Part shown: positions 23,201 to 35,017 of the stretch, piece after piece
How the letters are laid out: each line of letters opens with the position of its first letter
Numbering within the stretch: position 1 is the stretch's first letter
NCBI GenBank assembly: GCA_003290165.1
Contig: QNQO01006225.1
Span: 558,001 to 622,000, forward strand
Reading direction: 5' to 3'
Origin: Berberis thunbergii
Lineage: Eukaryota; Streptophyta; Magnoliopsida; Ranunculales; Berberidaceae
Length of the DNA: 64,000 nucleotides
Notes under the pieces: model-generated
Told to the model about the DNA's origin: nothing
The model's database searches: none
The model's input: only the letters and a program-made list of their open reading frames with translations
Translations under genes and position numbers: made by a program

Positions 23201-23329
23201 AATACACGTTCAATTAATGCAGCGCGCGGCTCAAGCAACGATTCAACTTCATTCATCATGAGTGGCACATCCCTTCTAGATATGACTTAGCGAACCGATG
23301 TGACGACCCACTAACTCGAGAAGAGTAGC

Positions 23330-23991
23330 TAATGATACATAAAAATAGTCACACCCCTGAGCCGTACACATGTCATGATGATCTCGAGGAACTACGGGTT
23401 CAAACAACAGCCCATTACGGATCCAGCCCGAGCGGTTCTCAGCCTGCTCAACTTCGATTTGCCAGATAGGCTCAAGCTCTCACAACATGCTAGACTCACA
23501 CATCTCACAGCTATCCTCAATACCCGTAAGCCATTTTCAGGCAAGTATCTCGAAGATCTGCTTCGAACGGGCAATCACAACTGCTTTTTGTTCCCAACTA
23601 GGAAGCAAACACCAGAGTATCTTCCACAAAGAAAATTCCTTCTAAGGAATGCTATCGGATTAGAATCTATCTCTCGCGTATTTAGGAGCACGACGCCAAC
23701 AAAAAGCTTATCTTTTACAGCACGACTCCTAATTAGGGAGGGATCTCCATGAAGATCTCCTCCCTAATCTACGCTTACAATGACTTGGTTAAACCAATAC
23801 TTCTTGTACTATAATAAGATATGAGGTTGGTAAGCTAAAGTACGCTACAAATTTCCTATTACAACGTTACACATTCCTCAAATCTTTGTCTGATTTTAGC
23901 ATCAGAGTGTCATCGGCCACTGGCTCACGTGTGCTACTTATGCAAGTCAACGACACTAGGTCAGAGTAGAGAGCGAAAAATGACTGCATCA
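23330..23991 (+). repeat. 3' LTR of Tat-type element 1
   Basis: Begins TAATGATACAT (first dinucleotide mutated from TG) and ends ...TGACTGCATCA. It is preceded by the purine-rich gagaagagtagc, the likely polypurine tract. It is followed directly by the target duplication AGTAT. Confidence 0.9.
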
Positions 23992-24946
23992 AGTATAATT
24001 AGTCAACATTTGAAAGGGGTTGTGTTTGATTGTAAAAGTATGTAATGTGGAGGGCCAAATGAAAAATACAAATGTTTGATGTAGAGACCTTTATATAATT
24101 TATAAATAATTGAAAGGTTTTAAATAAATTATATTAGGGGCTTAAGGATAGTTAATGAATATTTAAGGGGTTTGGTATCTATTGTAAATAGTTAATACAT
24201 AGAAGGTTAAAATAATAAAATGTTTAATAGTGTTTTTATTTGAATTGCATAAACATCCAATTGCACTTTTTACCCACTTTTTACTTTTTTGGTAAATAAC
24301 ATAGAGTTTGAGGGCGAAATTGGAAAGGAAAATTAGGTTGAAGACAATTTTACTGTTCACATACTGTTCATTTGGATAAATTGTCATTATAACTATTACT
24401 AGTCATAAGTGCTCGCAACGCGTGCATATAATTATTTATTTAATATTATTTATTTTCAGGATTGAGTAAATGTGAAATTTATCTATCCTTCAACAATTTT
24501 GCATTGAATCTATATGCATTGAGCAAATTGAAATGAACTAGTGTTAATACTTGAATTTAGTGTATCGCCAGATGGTCTAAAAAAAATATTTCGCATTTAA
24601 TTTTGTGTGTGCTACTCACGCTACTGACATACCCATAAATATTAAAGTCTTTACAACATTATAAAAAAATTTACTAAAACCGTAATTATTATGATTAAAT
24701 GGTTTAAATCAATATATTATATTTTAAGTTTCTTCAAAATGCCATAAAAATTGGAAATTAAATTCAAGAATAATATAGAAAAAAATAACTTAATCCTATT
24801 TTTCTATTGGCCCTTAAACAAAAGCCCAACTTATCCCATGTTACATTTTCTTTATATACATCAAAAACTACAAAACAAAAAAATCCTTGGAGTTGCTACA
24901 CGACTCAAAGTAATGTATCACATCATCCATTGTAGTAGTAGATATT
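23992..24946. other. AT-rich spacer with a possible Helitron end
   Basis: No gene is seen. At 24399-24402 a CTAG is followed by tcataagtgctcgcaacgcg. On the minus strand this reads TGCACGCGTTGCGAGCA, then CTTATGA, then CTAG, then T: a small stem-loop placed as in Helitron 3' ends. The body would run to the right, but its other end is not found. Confidence 0.4.
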
Positions 24947-26621
24947 TGATAGGGGCATAATTATGATATTTTTAGTACCATATTTCTATATGTATTATTA
25001 GCTATTATTTGTTAATTATGGTACTAATTGTTATTTTCATATTTGTGTAGGTTTCCAATTACAATACTTTAAAATAGAAGCAAATTGGCAATTCAGGAAT
25101 ACTAATTGCACAAGGACTTCACACAAGCAAGGAAACCACACCAACAAGGAAACCACAGAAAGAAGAAAACAAGAATAAATAGGGGCCATACCTGGCTTGG
25201 AGAGGGAACCACCCATCGAGCAACACCATTGATCCACGACTTCCATCATCCATCCACATTCACAAACCCTAGCCGCCGTCACCAACCATCCATACACAAC
25301 ATCCTCGCACAAACCCTAGCCGCCGTCACCCACCGCCGCAGCAAGTCCATCGCCCTGAACCCATCATCACCCATCTTCTCCGTCTTCCTTCACCTTAGCC
25401 ATCGTCCTCAGTTCATCATCCACCGATCTACAACCTCCTCATCAGAACCTCCTCGCACCGAAACCCTCGTCTCAATCCTCTCTCTCTGTCCCTCATTATC
25501 GCAGACCCCTTCTCCTCTCGACAACCTTCGTCGTCTTCCTTACACCCACAGTCGCATCATCCCTCTCTCGCCTGACTCCCTCATCTCCATCCCCCTCACA
25601 TCCTTTTCTCACTGAAGCAGAGAAACTGAAGAAGCAGAGAAGGAGTAAATTCGCGAGAGGAAGGTGTTGGAGGTGGATTTCGCGCTATTTGCACCACAGT
25701 TCCATTGAGTACCACCACGGATCAGTGTTTTGTTTTCATATCTAAACAACTATTTCTCTTAATTTTAGTTTGATTATTGATTATGGATTACTGTTTAAAC
25801 ATAATTAATATGTCTAGCTAAACTCCTCTTAGTTAGGGGTGGATTCGAAGCCCCGAACATGTGCTTCATAAACTAGTTGAATTTAATCTTCCTTGCTATT
25901 AGTGATTATGTTTTGCTTAACTGCTTTATAGAGAACTTTTCCTTTTATGTTTGTTAAGGTGGCCAACTTAGTAAGCATGCTAGGAATTGGGGCTAGAGTA
26001 TAGGAGAGTTTCACCTAATTGTTATGATTCTGTACTCACAAGTAGTAAATACCAAGGAACGTTGGTAAGGTTAAGTTAAAACCTAGGCAAGAACAAGATG
26101 CTGATCACACTTGTAATTGCCTAGTCAGTGTTCATATTTTCCACAAAACTTAATGATCTTAGATTGCTATTTAACTTGCGATTCCTGTTTAGATGGCATG
26201 ATAAGAATAGTTTGAAAGCGACGCTTAGTTTAATTCAACGAACTTGGGAAAATAATAAGATTAATGCAGTGTGGTCACGGTTAGTCTTGAGCATTGTCTC
26301 TCACGAGTTAGCAAGTGATTATTGAAGATTAATTTATAAGCATATGTTTGGTGTGTGGAGATAAAACCCTTAGCTAATTTCTCATCTTTGTCATTTCTTT
26401 AGTTTATTATCTTTACATTAATTTTCGTAGTTGTTTTCATAGTTTAATTTAGAAAATTCAATTCCCTTTTATTTAATTAATTAGGTTGTTAGTTGTTTTT
26501 TAATTATTATTAGTGTAATTAACAAGCCCTCTAATCCCCGGTCTAGAACGATCCCTACTTATTCTATACTACAAATCACAAAGCAGGGTATTAAGTTGTG
26601 TGCTACTAAAATAGCGCATCA
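24947..26621 (+). repeat. 5' LTR of the Athila-type element
   Basis: Begins TGATAGGGGCATAATTATG and ends TAGCGCATCA. It contains a C-rich segment with a doubled cacaaaccctagccgccgtc block at about 25261-25330. A 169-codon open frame across this segment is low-complexity and not considered a gene. Confidence 0.95.
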
Positions 26622-26626
26622 ATTTT

Positions 26627-26644
26627 TGGCGCCGTTGCCGGGGA
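26627..26644 (+). promoter_or_regulatory. Primer-binding site for tRNA-Asp
   Basis: TGGCGCCGTTGCCGGGGA lies five bases after the 5' LTR. It is complementary to the 3' end of plant tRNA-Asp (ending ...CCCCGGCAACGGCGCCA), the standard primer of Athila-lineage elements. Confidence 0.92.
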
Positions 26645-26737
26645 TTAGAAAAGTTGTTGATTACTTAATTAGTTTTTATTTATTTATTTTTATTTTTATT
26701 GATTTTTTCTTACTTTCTTTATTTCAGGTACTAGTTC

Positions 26738-29440
26738 ATGCACAATAGGAGATCCAGCGAAAACTTGGTAGAATACGATTCAGAGCCTGAGAAAACATTT
26801 AGAAGACAAAGAAGAGAAACAAAAGAACTACAAACATCTAGCTTTGAATCTGAATCTGAAGAGTTTGACATGGGAGATAATAAATCTATTAAAGAACTTT
26901 CGGCATCCACCTTGGACAATGCCGCACCCTTGTGCATTCAGTACCCATTAGCTGCGCAGGGCAAAACTGAGTCATTCGAGCTGAAATCCAGCCTACTTCA
27001 TCATATTCCGAAGTATCATGGTCTTTCTATGAAGGATCCAAATAAACATTTAAAGGAATTTGAAGTTGTATGCTCCAGTATGACGCTAATAAATGTGGAT
27101 GAAAACATCCTAAAGTTGAGAGCATTCCCTTTTTCTCTAACTGATAGGGCTAAAGATTGGCTCTATGAACTACCTTCCGGAACAATATATTCTTGGGAAA
27201 GCATGAAGAAGGTGTTTCTAGAGAAATTCTTCCCAACTTCCAAAATTATCTTATTGAGGGAGAAAATCAGTGGCATACAGCAAGGTCCAGGAGAATCATA
27301 TCCGGCTTACTATGAGCGCTTCAAAACTCTCATAGCATCATGCCCGCAGCATCAGATGAAGAAGGAGCTTCTGATTCAATACTTTTATGAGGGAATTCTT
27401 CCTCTTGAGCGACAGATGTTAGATGCAGCGGCAGGAGGAGCTTTGGTTGATAAAACTCCAGCAGCAGCAAAAACTTTGATTGCAAACCGAGCCTTAAATG
27501 CCCAGCAGTATGAAGGAATTGGAGAGCCTTCACGCCAAGTCAATGAGGTAAGTACTAATTCTAGTTTGGAAGCTCAAATGGCTAATCTTACCTCACTTGT
27601 GACTCAGGCCCTAGGGAAGCCAAATATGCTAGGAGTTGCACAGGTTTGTGGCGTGTGTACAAAGCCAGGACATCCATCTGATCAATGTCCTCAACTGATT
27701 GAGAATGGTGGTTGGGAGAATGTCAATGCAATAGGTTTTCAGGGGCAAAATCACTATAGAAATAATCCTTATTCGAACACCTATAATGAAGGTTGGAGAA
27801 ATCACCCAAGTTTTGGATGGAGAAATTCAGAACAACCTCAACAACAGACTTCGAATCGACCACCCCCTGGGTTCTTTCAAGGACCACCTGAACCACATCA
27901 GCACAATTCAGGTATGCCGCTTAATTATGATGAGATACTGAAATCATTAACTATTTCTCAGCAGAATCAAGCAAAAGATATAGCAGATTTGAAGCTACAG
28001 ATGGGACAAATAGCTGAGTTTATTGGACAAATTCGTGAGCAAGGAAAACTTCCTAGTTCTACCACTCCAAATCCGCAGGGCAGGTTTGAAACTGCAAAAA
28101 CAATTACATTGATGAGTTGTAGGCCGATTGAGAATGAGCCAATAGTCCCTAAACATAGTCAAAATAAGAAAGCTGAGTTACAAACGGATGATCCATCCAT
28201 CATTGAAAAACCAGAACTCCAAGGTAAGAAGGTGAGTATTCCAAATTCAGTTTCTGCTAATCTTGTTCCACCTTTTGTGCCTTTTCCAGGTAGGTTTGCC
28301 AAATCTAGGAAAGATGAACAGGATAAGGAAATTTTGGAAACCTTCCGAAAAGTCCAAGTCAATATTCCTCTTCTTGATGCTATTAAGCAAGTGCCTAAGT
28401 ATGCAAAATTTTTTAAGGAGCTTTGCACAACAAAGAGACGTCTTCGAGACGGAGAGGTAGTTAAAGTAAGTGAGAATGTCTCCGCAGTTCTTCAAAGAAA
28501 ATTGCCACCGAAGTGTAAGGATCCAGGTAGTTTCACTATCCCTTGTGTTATCGGTAATACTAAAATTGAAAATGCAATGTTAGACTTAGGTGCTTCAATT
28601 AATGTTATGCCGTATTCTATTTATCGATCTATGAATCTTGGGAAGTTAAAAAATGATGGTGTTATTATTCAATTGGCCGACCGTTCTAATGCATATCCTC
28701 GAGGTTTGTTGGAAGATGTGTTAGTGCAGGTTAACCATTTGATATTCCCAGCAGATTTCTATGTTCTTGAGATGGAAGATTCGGAATTATCAGCACCTTT
28801 GCCTCTTCTTTTAGGGCGCCCCTTCATGAAAACTGCGAAGACAAATATTGATGTACATGCGGGGAAACTGACCATGGAATTTGATGGTGATGTGATTGGC
28901 TTCAACATCTTTGAAGCAACGAGATATCCTGATAAAAATCATTCTTGTTTTTCTATTAATGTGAATGACAATTTGGCCCAGAAATTGTCAGACCTCAAAA
29001 ATGAGGATGAACTTGAGACCAAGATCGCTACTGCCGTTGGATATGAGAGCAATGGAGTTCCCTATGACACAAAGAAGCGGAAGAAATTTCAGTTGAATGA
29101 GCTTGAAAAGATCCAGGATGAGGCTTATGGTAGTAAAAGTAATTATAAGGAGAACACTATAGTTTTTCATGATCAGATGATCCATGGAAATACTTTTGTC
29201 ATTAGAATGAAAGTCTTGCTTTTCCAATCATGTCTTAGAACTGGTAAGTTACGTTCTGAATGGGTTGGTCCTTTTATTGTTACTAATGCTTTTCCTCATG
29301 GTGCTATACAGATTAAGAGTGTCACAACCGGAAAGGAGTTTAAAGTGAAACATCATCGACTTAAGCCCTATTATGAGTCATTTGTGGAGCATGACGTGGA
29401 GGACGTATCACTCCATGTTCCCACTTATTCTGAGGATTAA
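26738..29440 (+). CDS. Gag-protease fused to integrase C-terminal tail (Athila-type)
   Basis: A 900-codon uninterrupted frame. Residues ~93-230 form the retrotransposon gag capsid domain (DRAKDWLYELPSGTIYSWES, PGESYPAYYERFKTLIASCP). Residues ~302-316 are a zinc knuckle (CGVCTKPGHPSDQC). The aspartic protease spans ~590-735 with active site LDLGASINVMPYSIYRSMNL at ~613 and the LLLGRPFM motif. From ~774 the sequence is instead the integrase C-terminal region (TKKRKKFQLNELEKIQDEAY, GKLRSEWVGPFIV, VKHHRLKPYYES). All of RT, RNase H and the integrase catalytic core are missing, and the joint keeps the frame. In autonomous Athila elements this polyprotein is much longer. The intact frame and similar LTRs suggest recent mobilisation with enzymes supplied in trans (inference). 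Confidence 0.93.
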   Translation: MHNRRSSENLVEYDSEPEKTFRRQRRETKELQTSSFESESEEFDMGDNKSIKELSASTLDNAAPLCIQYPLAAQGKTESFELKSSLLHHIPKYHGLSMKDPNKHLKEFEVVCSSMTLINVDENILKLRAFPFSLTDRAKDWLYELPSGTIYSWESMKKVFLEKFFPTSKIILLREKISGIQQGPGESYPAYYERFKTLIASCPQHQMKKELLIQYFYEGILPLERQMLDAAAGGALVDKTPAAAKTLIANRALNAQQYEGIGEPSRQVNEVSTNSSLEAQMANLTSLVTQALGKPNMLGVAQVCGVCTKPGHPSDQCPQLIENGGWENVNAIGFQGQNHYRNNPYSNTYNEGWRNHPSFGWRNSEQPQQQTSNRPPPGFFQGPPEPHQHNSGMPLNYDEILKSLTISQQNQAKDIADLKLQMGQIAEFIGQIREQGKLPSSTTPNPQGRFETAKTITLMSCRPIENEPIVPKHSQNKKAELQTDDPSIIEKPELQGKKVSIPNSVSANLVPPFVPFPGRFAKSRKDEQDKEILETFRKVQVNIPLLDAIKQVPKYAKFFKELCTTKRRLRDGEVVKVSENVSAVLQRKLPPKCKDPGSFTIPCVIGNTKIENAMLDLGASINVMPYSIYRSMNLGKLKNDGVIIQLADRSNAYPRGLLEDVLVQVNHLIFPADFYVLEMEDSELSAPLPLLLGRPFMKTAKTNIDVHAGKLTMEFDGDVIGFNIFEATRYPDKNHSCFSINVNDNLAQKLSDLKNEDELETKIATAVGYESNGVPYDTKKRKKFQLNELEKIQDEAYGSKSNYKENTIVFHDQMIHGNTFVIRMKVLLFQSCLRTGKLRSEWVGPFIVTNAFPHGAIQIKSVTTGKEFKVKHHRLKPYYESFVEHDVEDVSLHVPTYSED

Positions 29441-31258
29441 TTGGAGATACCGTCAGGCTGCACGACGTTAAGACAAGCGCTTCTTGGGAGGCAACCCAAT
29501 CAGATTTGCTTTCTTTATCATTTTATTTTATTTTCATAATTTTTGCTTTTGTTTGTTAGTAGTTTGTTTTTCTGCATTTAAATCTTTCATTGCATGTGCT
29601 ATAATCTATTAACATTGAGGACAATGTTAGGTTTAAGTGTGAGGGAACAACATTGTTCTATTTTAAAAAAAAATGTTAGTTTTCTTTGTTGGTATTAGTG
29701 TCATAAAAATATATATATATAAAATAAAAAATTAAATTATAGTTGTTTTGAGTCTTAGAATACTTTCCAACACAATGATGAGATTTGGTTTTTAATTGCA
29801 TGACTTTAAGATGATTTATAAACATGATTCAAGATCTAATATTATTCTTTGGTTAATGCTCATTTATGGTTATCATATGCAAATTCACATGTAATCAACT
29901 TAGTAATTGGTACTCATAGCATGCTTAGTTGAATTTAACTCATTCTAACCCATATGTGAGTTTTGAGCCTATTGTTCCTTTGATTTTGAGAGTTTTTAGT
30001 TAGGTCATCTTTTATTTCTTTTGTCAATAATAATTCGTTGCATGATCTCAATTTTTTTTTTTTTTTGCTTTGGTTGCTACTTGGATTGCTTCCAAAATTA
30101 AGAATGAAACACTAGAACTTGTATTAATTTCGTTCAAAGCATCATATTGAATTGCATGACATGCTTGACATGATAAAGTCACATAGTTTCCACCATTGCC
30201 AAATAAAAGCCCGATCCATAATATTTTTTCCTTTAGGTTAACCCCATTGAGCCTGTTATTAAGCCTTTTATTTCATTACCCTCATTCTCTATCCTAATAA
30301 AACGAGTGGAGCATCATTTGATTTGCAGATACTTTATTGTGGTTCAAGGTATGTTGAAAAACAAGTGTGGGGGAAGACCCTTATGGTAGACAGTTCAAAA
30401 AGAAAGAGTTGCAAAAAAAAAAAAAAAAAAAAAAAAAAAGAAGTTACAAAAGGGATACAAGTCCTTATTTTTATCCATTCAGTATTACAGTACCATACAG
30501 ATAGTTCAATTCTTTTTAAGTAGATACAAATAATTGCTGAAGCTCTTCATTATCAATGAGCCACCTTGTCATTTTCCCACTTATGTCTTGAACCATATGA
30601 TTTTTTGCTAATGTCTCTAATCTTATTGCATGTTTTCACAATTTCTTCAAGCCCTTTGAAAACTTCATATCCGTTCTTTCTCTTCCCTTGACCCCTGGCC
30701 CCATTACAACCTGAATTAAGACCTTTTGATTGAGTGTGTCTTGCAATGTCACGATGTGGAGATTCGAATGAGGTATGAGCATATGGTGTCCCTAGTTCTT
30801 GCATTCAAGTAGTAACATTCCTTCCGTGAGATCATATATCTAAAAAAAAAAAAAAAAAAGGGTCAGAAAAAAATGCCATTCTTTCTTGTTATATCATATG
30901 TGAGCTATTTGTTTCCCTTTCACATCAATCCTCTCACATATAGCTAGAATAGGAATTACCAAACAATCCTTGCAAAAAAAAAAAAAGTGCATCCAGTGAG
31001 ATTTTTTGGGTTAATTCTTCTTGGCACGCGCTTGAGTTTTACAGTCACTTGGTTTGATTTAATTGTAAATTTTTATATCATTGCTATGAACGTGTATTAA
31101 TTTTCGAATGATGTGGATTTAATATCGTGTTTACAAAGAATCTTAACATGTCATGATCCGTTGAAAATCTCTGAGACAAATGTTGGAAAGTATAGATTGA
31201 GTCATTCAAGTCTTTTATTTTTTGTTTCTTGGATTTGCTCGAGGACTAGCAAAAGATA
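29441..31258. other. 3' untranslated region of the Athila-type element
   Basis: No env-like ORF. It contains the Athila-typical gcttcttgggaggcaaccca (29480-29499) and gaggacaatgttaggtttaa (29617) blocks. Poly-A runs lie at about 30412-30439, 30842-30859 and 30974-30986. Short open frames have no domains. Confidence 0.75.
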
Positions 31259-31272
31259 AGTGTGGGGGAATT
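31259..31272 (+). promoter_or_regulatory. Polypurine tract
   Basis: GTGTGGGGGAATT immediately precedes the 3' LTR start, the expected place for plus-strand priming. Confidence 0.75.
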
Positions 31273-32947
31273 TGATAGGGGCATAATTATGCTATTTTTA
31301 GTACCATATTTCTATATGTATTATTAGCTATTATTTGTTAATTATGGTACTAATTGCTATTTTCATGTTTGTGTAGGTTTCCAATTACAATACTTTAAAA
31401 TAGAAGCAAATTGACAATTCAGGAATACTAATTGCACAAGGACTTCACACAAGCAAGGAAACCACACCAACAAGGAAACCACAGAAAGAAGAAAACATGA
31501 ATAAATAGGGGCCATACCTGGCTTGGAGAGGGAACCACCCATCGAGCAACACCATTGATCCACGACTTCCATCATCCATCCACATTCACAAACCCTAGCC
31601 GCCGTCACCAACCATCCATACACAGCATCCTCGCACAAACCCTAGCCGCCGTCACCCACCGTCGCAGCAAGTCCATCGCCCTGAACCCATCATCACCCAT
31701 CTTCTCCGTCCTCCTTCACCTTAGCCATCGTCCTCAGTTCATCATCCACCGATCTATAACCTCCTCATCAGAACCTCCTCGCACCGAAACCCTCGTCTCA
31801 ATCCTCTCTCTCTGTCCCTCATTATCGCAGACCCCTTCTCCTCTCGACAACCTTCGTCGTCTTCCTTACACCCACAGTCGCATCATCCCTCTCTCGTCTG
31901 ACTCCCTCATCTCCATCCCCCTCACATCCTTTTCTCACTGAAGCAGAGAAACTGAAGAAGCAGAGAATGAGGAAATTCGCGAGAGGAAGGTGTTGGATGT
32001 GGATTTCGTGCTATTTGCACCACAGTTCCATTGAGTACCACCACGGATCAGTGTTTTGTTTTCATATCTAAACATCTATTTCTCTTAATTTTAGTTTGAT
32101 TATTGATTATGGATTACTGTTTAAACATAATTAATATGTCTAGCTAAACTCCTCTTAGTTAGGGGTGGATTCGAAGCCCCGAACATGTGCTTCATAAACT
32201 AGTTGAATTTAATCTTCCTTGCTATTAGTGATTGTGTTTTGCTTAACTGCTTTATAGAGAACTTTTCCTTTTATGTTTGTTAAGGTGGCCAACTTAGTAA
32301 GCATGCTAGGAATTGGGGCTAGAGTATAGGAGAGTTTCACCTAATTGTTATGATTCTGTACTCACAAGTAGTAAATACCAAGGAACGTTGGTAAGGTTAA
32401 GTTAAAACCTAGGCAAGAACAAGATGCTGATCATACTTGTAATTGCCTAGTCAGTGTTCATATTTTCCACAAAACTTAATGATCTTAGATTGCTATTTAA
32501 CTTGCGATTCCTGTTTAGATAGCATGATAAGAATAGTTTGAAAGCGACGCTTAGTTTAATTCAACGAACTTGGGAAAATAATAAGATTAATGCAGTGCGG
32601 TCACGGTTAGTCTTGAGCATTGTCTCTCACGAGTTAGCAAGTGATTATTGAAGATTAATTTATAAGCATATGTTTGGTGTGTGGAGATAAAACCCTTAGC
32701 TAATTTCTCATCTTTGTCATTTCTTTAGTTTATTATCTTTACATTAATTTTCGTAGTTATTTTCATAGTTTAATTTAGAAAATTCAATTCCCTTTTATTT
32801 AATTAATTAGGTTGTTAGTTGTCTTTTAATTATTATTAGTGTAATTAACAAGCCCTCTAATCCCCAGTCTAGAACGATCCCTACTTATTCTATACTACAA
32901 ATCACAAAGCAGGGTATTAAGTTGTGTGCTACTAAAATAGCGCATCA
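31273..32947 (+). repeat. 3' LTR of the Athila-type element
   Basis: Same length as the 5' LTR (1675 bp). Differences are single-base changes, mostly transitions, for example near 31292, 31355 and 31421. Followed by the target duplication ATATT. Confidence 0.95.
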
Positions 32948-32997
32948 ATATTATAGTTAGCGTGAGCTCCACCAATAAGACATGAGAGAATTAAATA

Positions 32998-33996
32998 GGG
33001 TTTTTTGAGTTTGACACTCATTTTGAAAACTATTAGAGTTTAACCCTCATTTTCTGATGAAACTGTTAAGTCCAAGTTATTGACCGACCATAATTAATTT
33101 TCGAACCCTTTTGACCTTACCGAATCTTCCCCCAAGAATGTTGATCAAGAACAGCTGAGCTAATTTGATTATATTATTAGTGTTCAAGTGGTGGTGGTTT
33201 AAATAAAGGGAGCTCATTCAACAGTGAAGAAAACGTACATTTTGATAATCCGCTTAAATAAAAATGTGATAATTGAAGGTAACTTCAATGGAGCTTGGAG
33301 TTGCCAACTCATCTTTGCTTGTTTGGTTGGTACAATATGTTTGAGACTTCACATTTAGAACAACTGATTAAAGCAAAGCAGGGATCAAAGCAACATATTA
33401 TCTAAATTATCAAACAAATTGACCAGTTTCCTCAAGAAACAATCAGAACACTAATTGGTGGAGCATTACACTAAAACCAATTTGAGATTAAGCACAAATT
33501 TGGTGGGTTAAATGTTGAAACTTTTGTTTGATAAAAGAAATAAATTAAGCAAATAGAAATGAAGTTGAGAGAAATCTTACTTAGTGAGTGAGAGATGCAT
33601 CCATGTGAGATGTGAATTTGGAAAGAGAAGTTGAGAGGAAGTCAAACCCTTTCCTTATGCATCTATTGCTCTCTTCTTATTTGCAGCAACACAGAAAGGC
33701 CTCTTTAACATTTATTTTCATAACAAGGAGATAGTATTTTTATGACCATTGGATGACGTTTAATATAAAAAACAATCGTGGCCCTTAGATGACTTAGATA
33801 GTTTTAGACCTGGCATATGCATTGCATGTGATATCTCATTGAAGGGTAATTTTGCATTTTGAAAGAGTTGAACAAGTCAAGAGTGATCAACGTAGTTGAC
33901 TGTTATAGTTAGGAGGTTAGACTGAAATTAGTTTTCTAAGTAAGTGTCAAACTCAATTAGACATAAATTAACGAGGGTCAAACTCCAAAAAAACCC
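32998..33996. mobile_element. MULE-type non-autonomous element with perfect 9-bp TSD
   Basis: The left end is gggttttttgagtttgacac and the complement of the right end is gggtttttttggagtttgac, with related sequence (gagtttgacact) for about 100 bp inwards. The perfect 9-bp direct repeat AATTAAATA flanks it (32989-32997 and 33997-34005), the target size of Mutator-like elements. The 999-bp interior has no coding capacity. Confidence 0.87.
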
Positions 33997-34005
33997 AATT
34001 AAATA

Positions 34006-34341
34006 CACCCTTGTTCATTTTTGCCATCCAAAACCTTTGTTTTTAATAATTTAACCAACTTATTTAGATTGTAAATATGATGAATATTTTAGGTCAAAAT
34101 GGGCATTACAAATATCATATGTTTGTCTTGCATTAAATCAGGAACATAGTTTCTTCCAAACTGTATTTTGCAAAAATAAAAATTATGGTTACGCTTTCCT
34201 TGTCGAATTAGATGGGATTTAGTCCCCATTTTCTCCTTTGAAAATCTAATTTTTAACAAATTAGAAATGTTGATTTAGATAGTCACAAAGGTTTTCAAAT
34301 TCTAGCAGCCATTATGAAACAATTTTTTTTGCAGAAATTCT
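34006..34341. other. No gene identified
   Basis: AT-rich spacer between two repeat elements. No open frame, promoter or RNA gene is supported. Confidence 0.6.
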
Positions 34342-34478
34342 AAATGGCGAGGAAATCAGCCGAGGGAGGGGGGTGCAACCCTCCATCCCCCTCGGGATGC
34401 ATGCTTTCCATCCCCCTTCACACATCCCAAAGGGGATGGAGGGGTGCACCCCCTCCCTCGCTGGTTTCCTTGCCATTT
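34342..34478. repeat. GC-rich foldback element
   Basis: The left arm from 34342 (aaatggcgaggaaatcagc, then gagggagggggg...ccctccatcccc) mirrors the right arm ending at 34478 (complement aaatggcaaggaaaccagc). Arms are about 58 bp around a short loop near 34405. Core motifs (GAGGGAGGG, CCATCCCCCTCGGGATG) recur in the foldback at 41665-42412, suggesting one family. Confidence 0.78.
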
Positions 34479-35017
34479 AGACGAGTTCATTTTTTTGGGA
34501 ATCCAAAAATGATCCGTGTTTAGGGGCAGCAAATGGTCCATTGCAAAAGTTTCTCTGCATTATCCATCGTAGCATTCTCATTTTGATAAATATCATTTTA
34601 GAGCAGGATGTTTTTCAAGCAGATGAAGATGTTAGCAATCAAACAATGCAGTGTGTCCCACAAGGGTCGCCCTCAGACTCGTCGATTCAAATATAAGTGG
34701 AATTCAAACACTACCCTCAACATAATCTGATTGTGATGCCTGCATTGGCTTATGATGATAATAACTTGATTAATGAATCATATTCGTAAATTATAAAATA
34801 CAAAAGTTTATAACTATTAGAGTTTGGTCCTTGTTTTAAAAACTAATCGAGTATAACACTCATCTTCTGACGAAACCGCTAAGTCCACGTCATTGGTTGG
34901 TAAAGAATAAATTTTAAACCATTTTGCCCTTACCTTGCTTAATTTAGTCTAATTTATGGATAATTGAAGACTCTACAAGCGAGCTTGATACCCTGCAGTG
35001 CACTATGCGAATAAATG

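Larger units (their letters stand above)
15239..23991 (+). mobile_element. Tat-type Ty3/gypsy retrotransposon, non-autonomous
   Basis: An 8753-bp element bounded by 5-bp target duplications AGTAT (15234-15238 and 23992-23996). It has LTRs of 668 and 662 bp, a PBS-like block after the 5' LTR, a broken gag and an aspartic protease, but no RT, RNase H or integrase. The 3' half instead holds tandem repeats (17803-17915 and about 19203-20205) and an antisense ORF (20643-23200). This layout matches what is known of the Tat lineage of plant gypsy elements, which carry antisense ORFs and hypervariable repeat-bearing 3' regions. LTR divergence and stops indicate an older insertion than the Athila-type neighbour. 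Confidence 0.88.
24947..32947 (+). mobile_element. Athila-type Ty3/gypsy retrotransposon lacking RT and integrase core
   Basis: An 8001-bp element with perfect 5-bp target duplications ATATT (24942-24946 and 32948-32952) and two 1675-bp LTRs that differ at about 22 positions by my count, with no length difference. The PBS matches tRNA-Asp. One long ORF (26738-29440) encodes gag and protease and then passes straight into the integrase C-terminal tail; RT, RNase H and the integrase core are missing. After the ORF comes an Athila-style block (acgttaagacaagcgcttct, gaggacaatgtta) and a 1.8-kb untranslated region without an env-like ORF. Confidence 0.93.

Noticed and set aside
25106..25615. A 169-codon open frame in the 5' LTR (and its 128-codon counterpart at 31555-31941) as a protein gene
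   Set aside because: It lies in a C-rich, low-complexity part of the LTR, differs in start between the two LTR copies, and has no domain. Composition alone explains it.
26738..29440. The 900-codon frame as a host gene
   Set aside because: Gag, protease and integrase-tail motifs, flanking LTRs, PBS and TSD show that it belongs to the Athila-type element.
30323..30523. 66-codon frame with a lysine run
   Set aside because: The lysines come from a poly-A tract in the 3' untranslated region of the Athila-type element.
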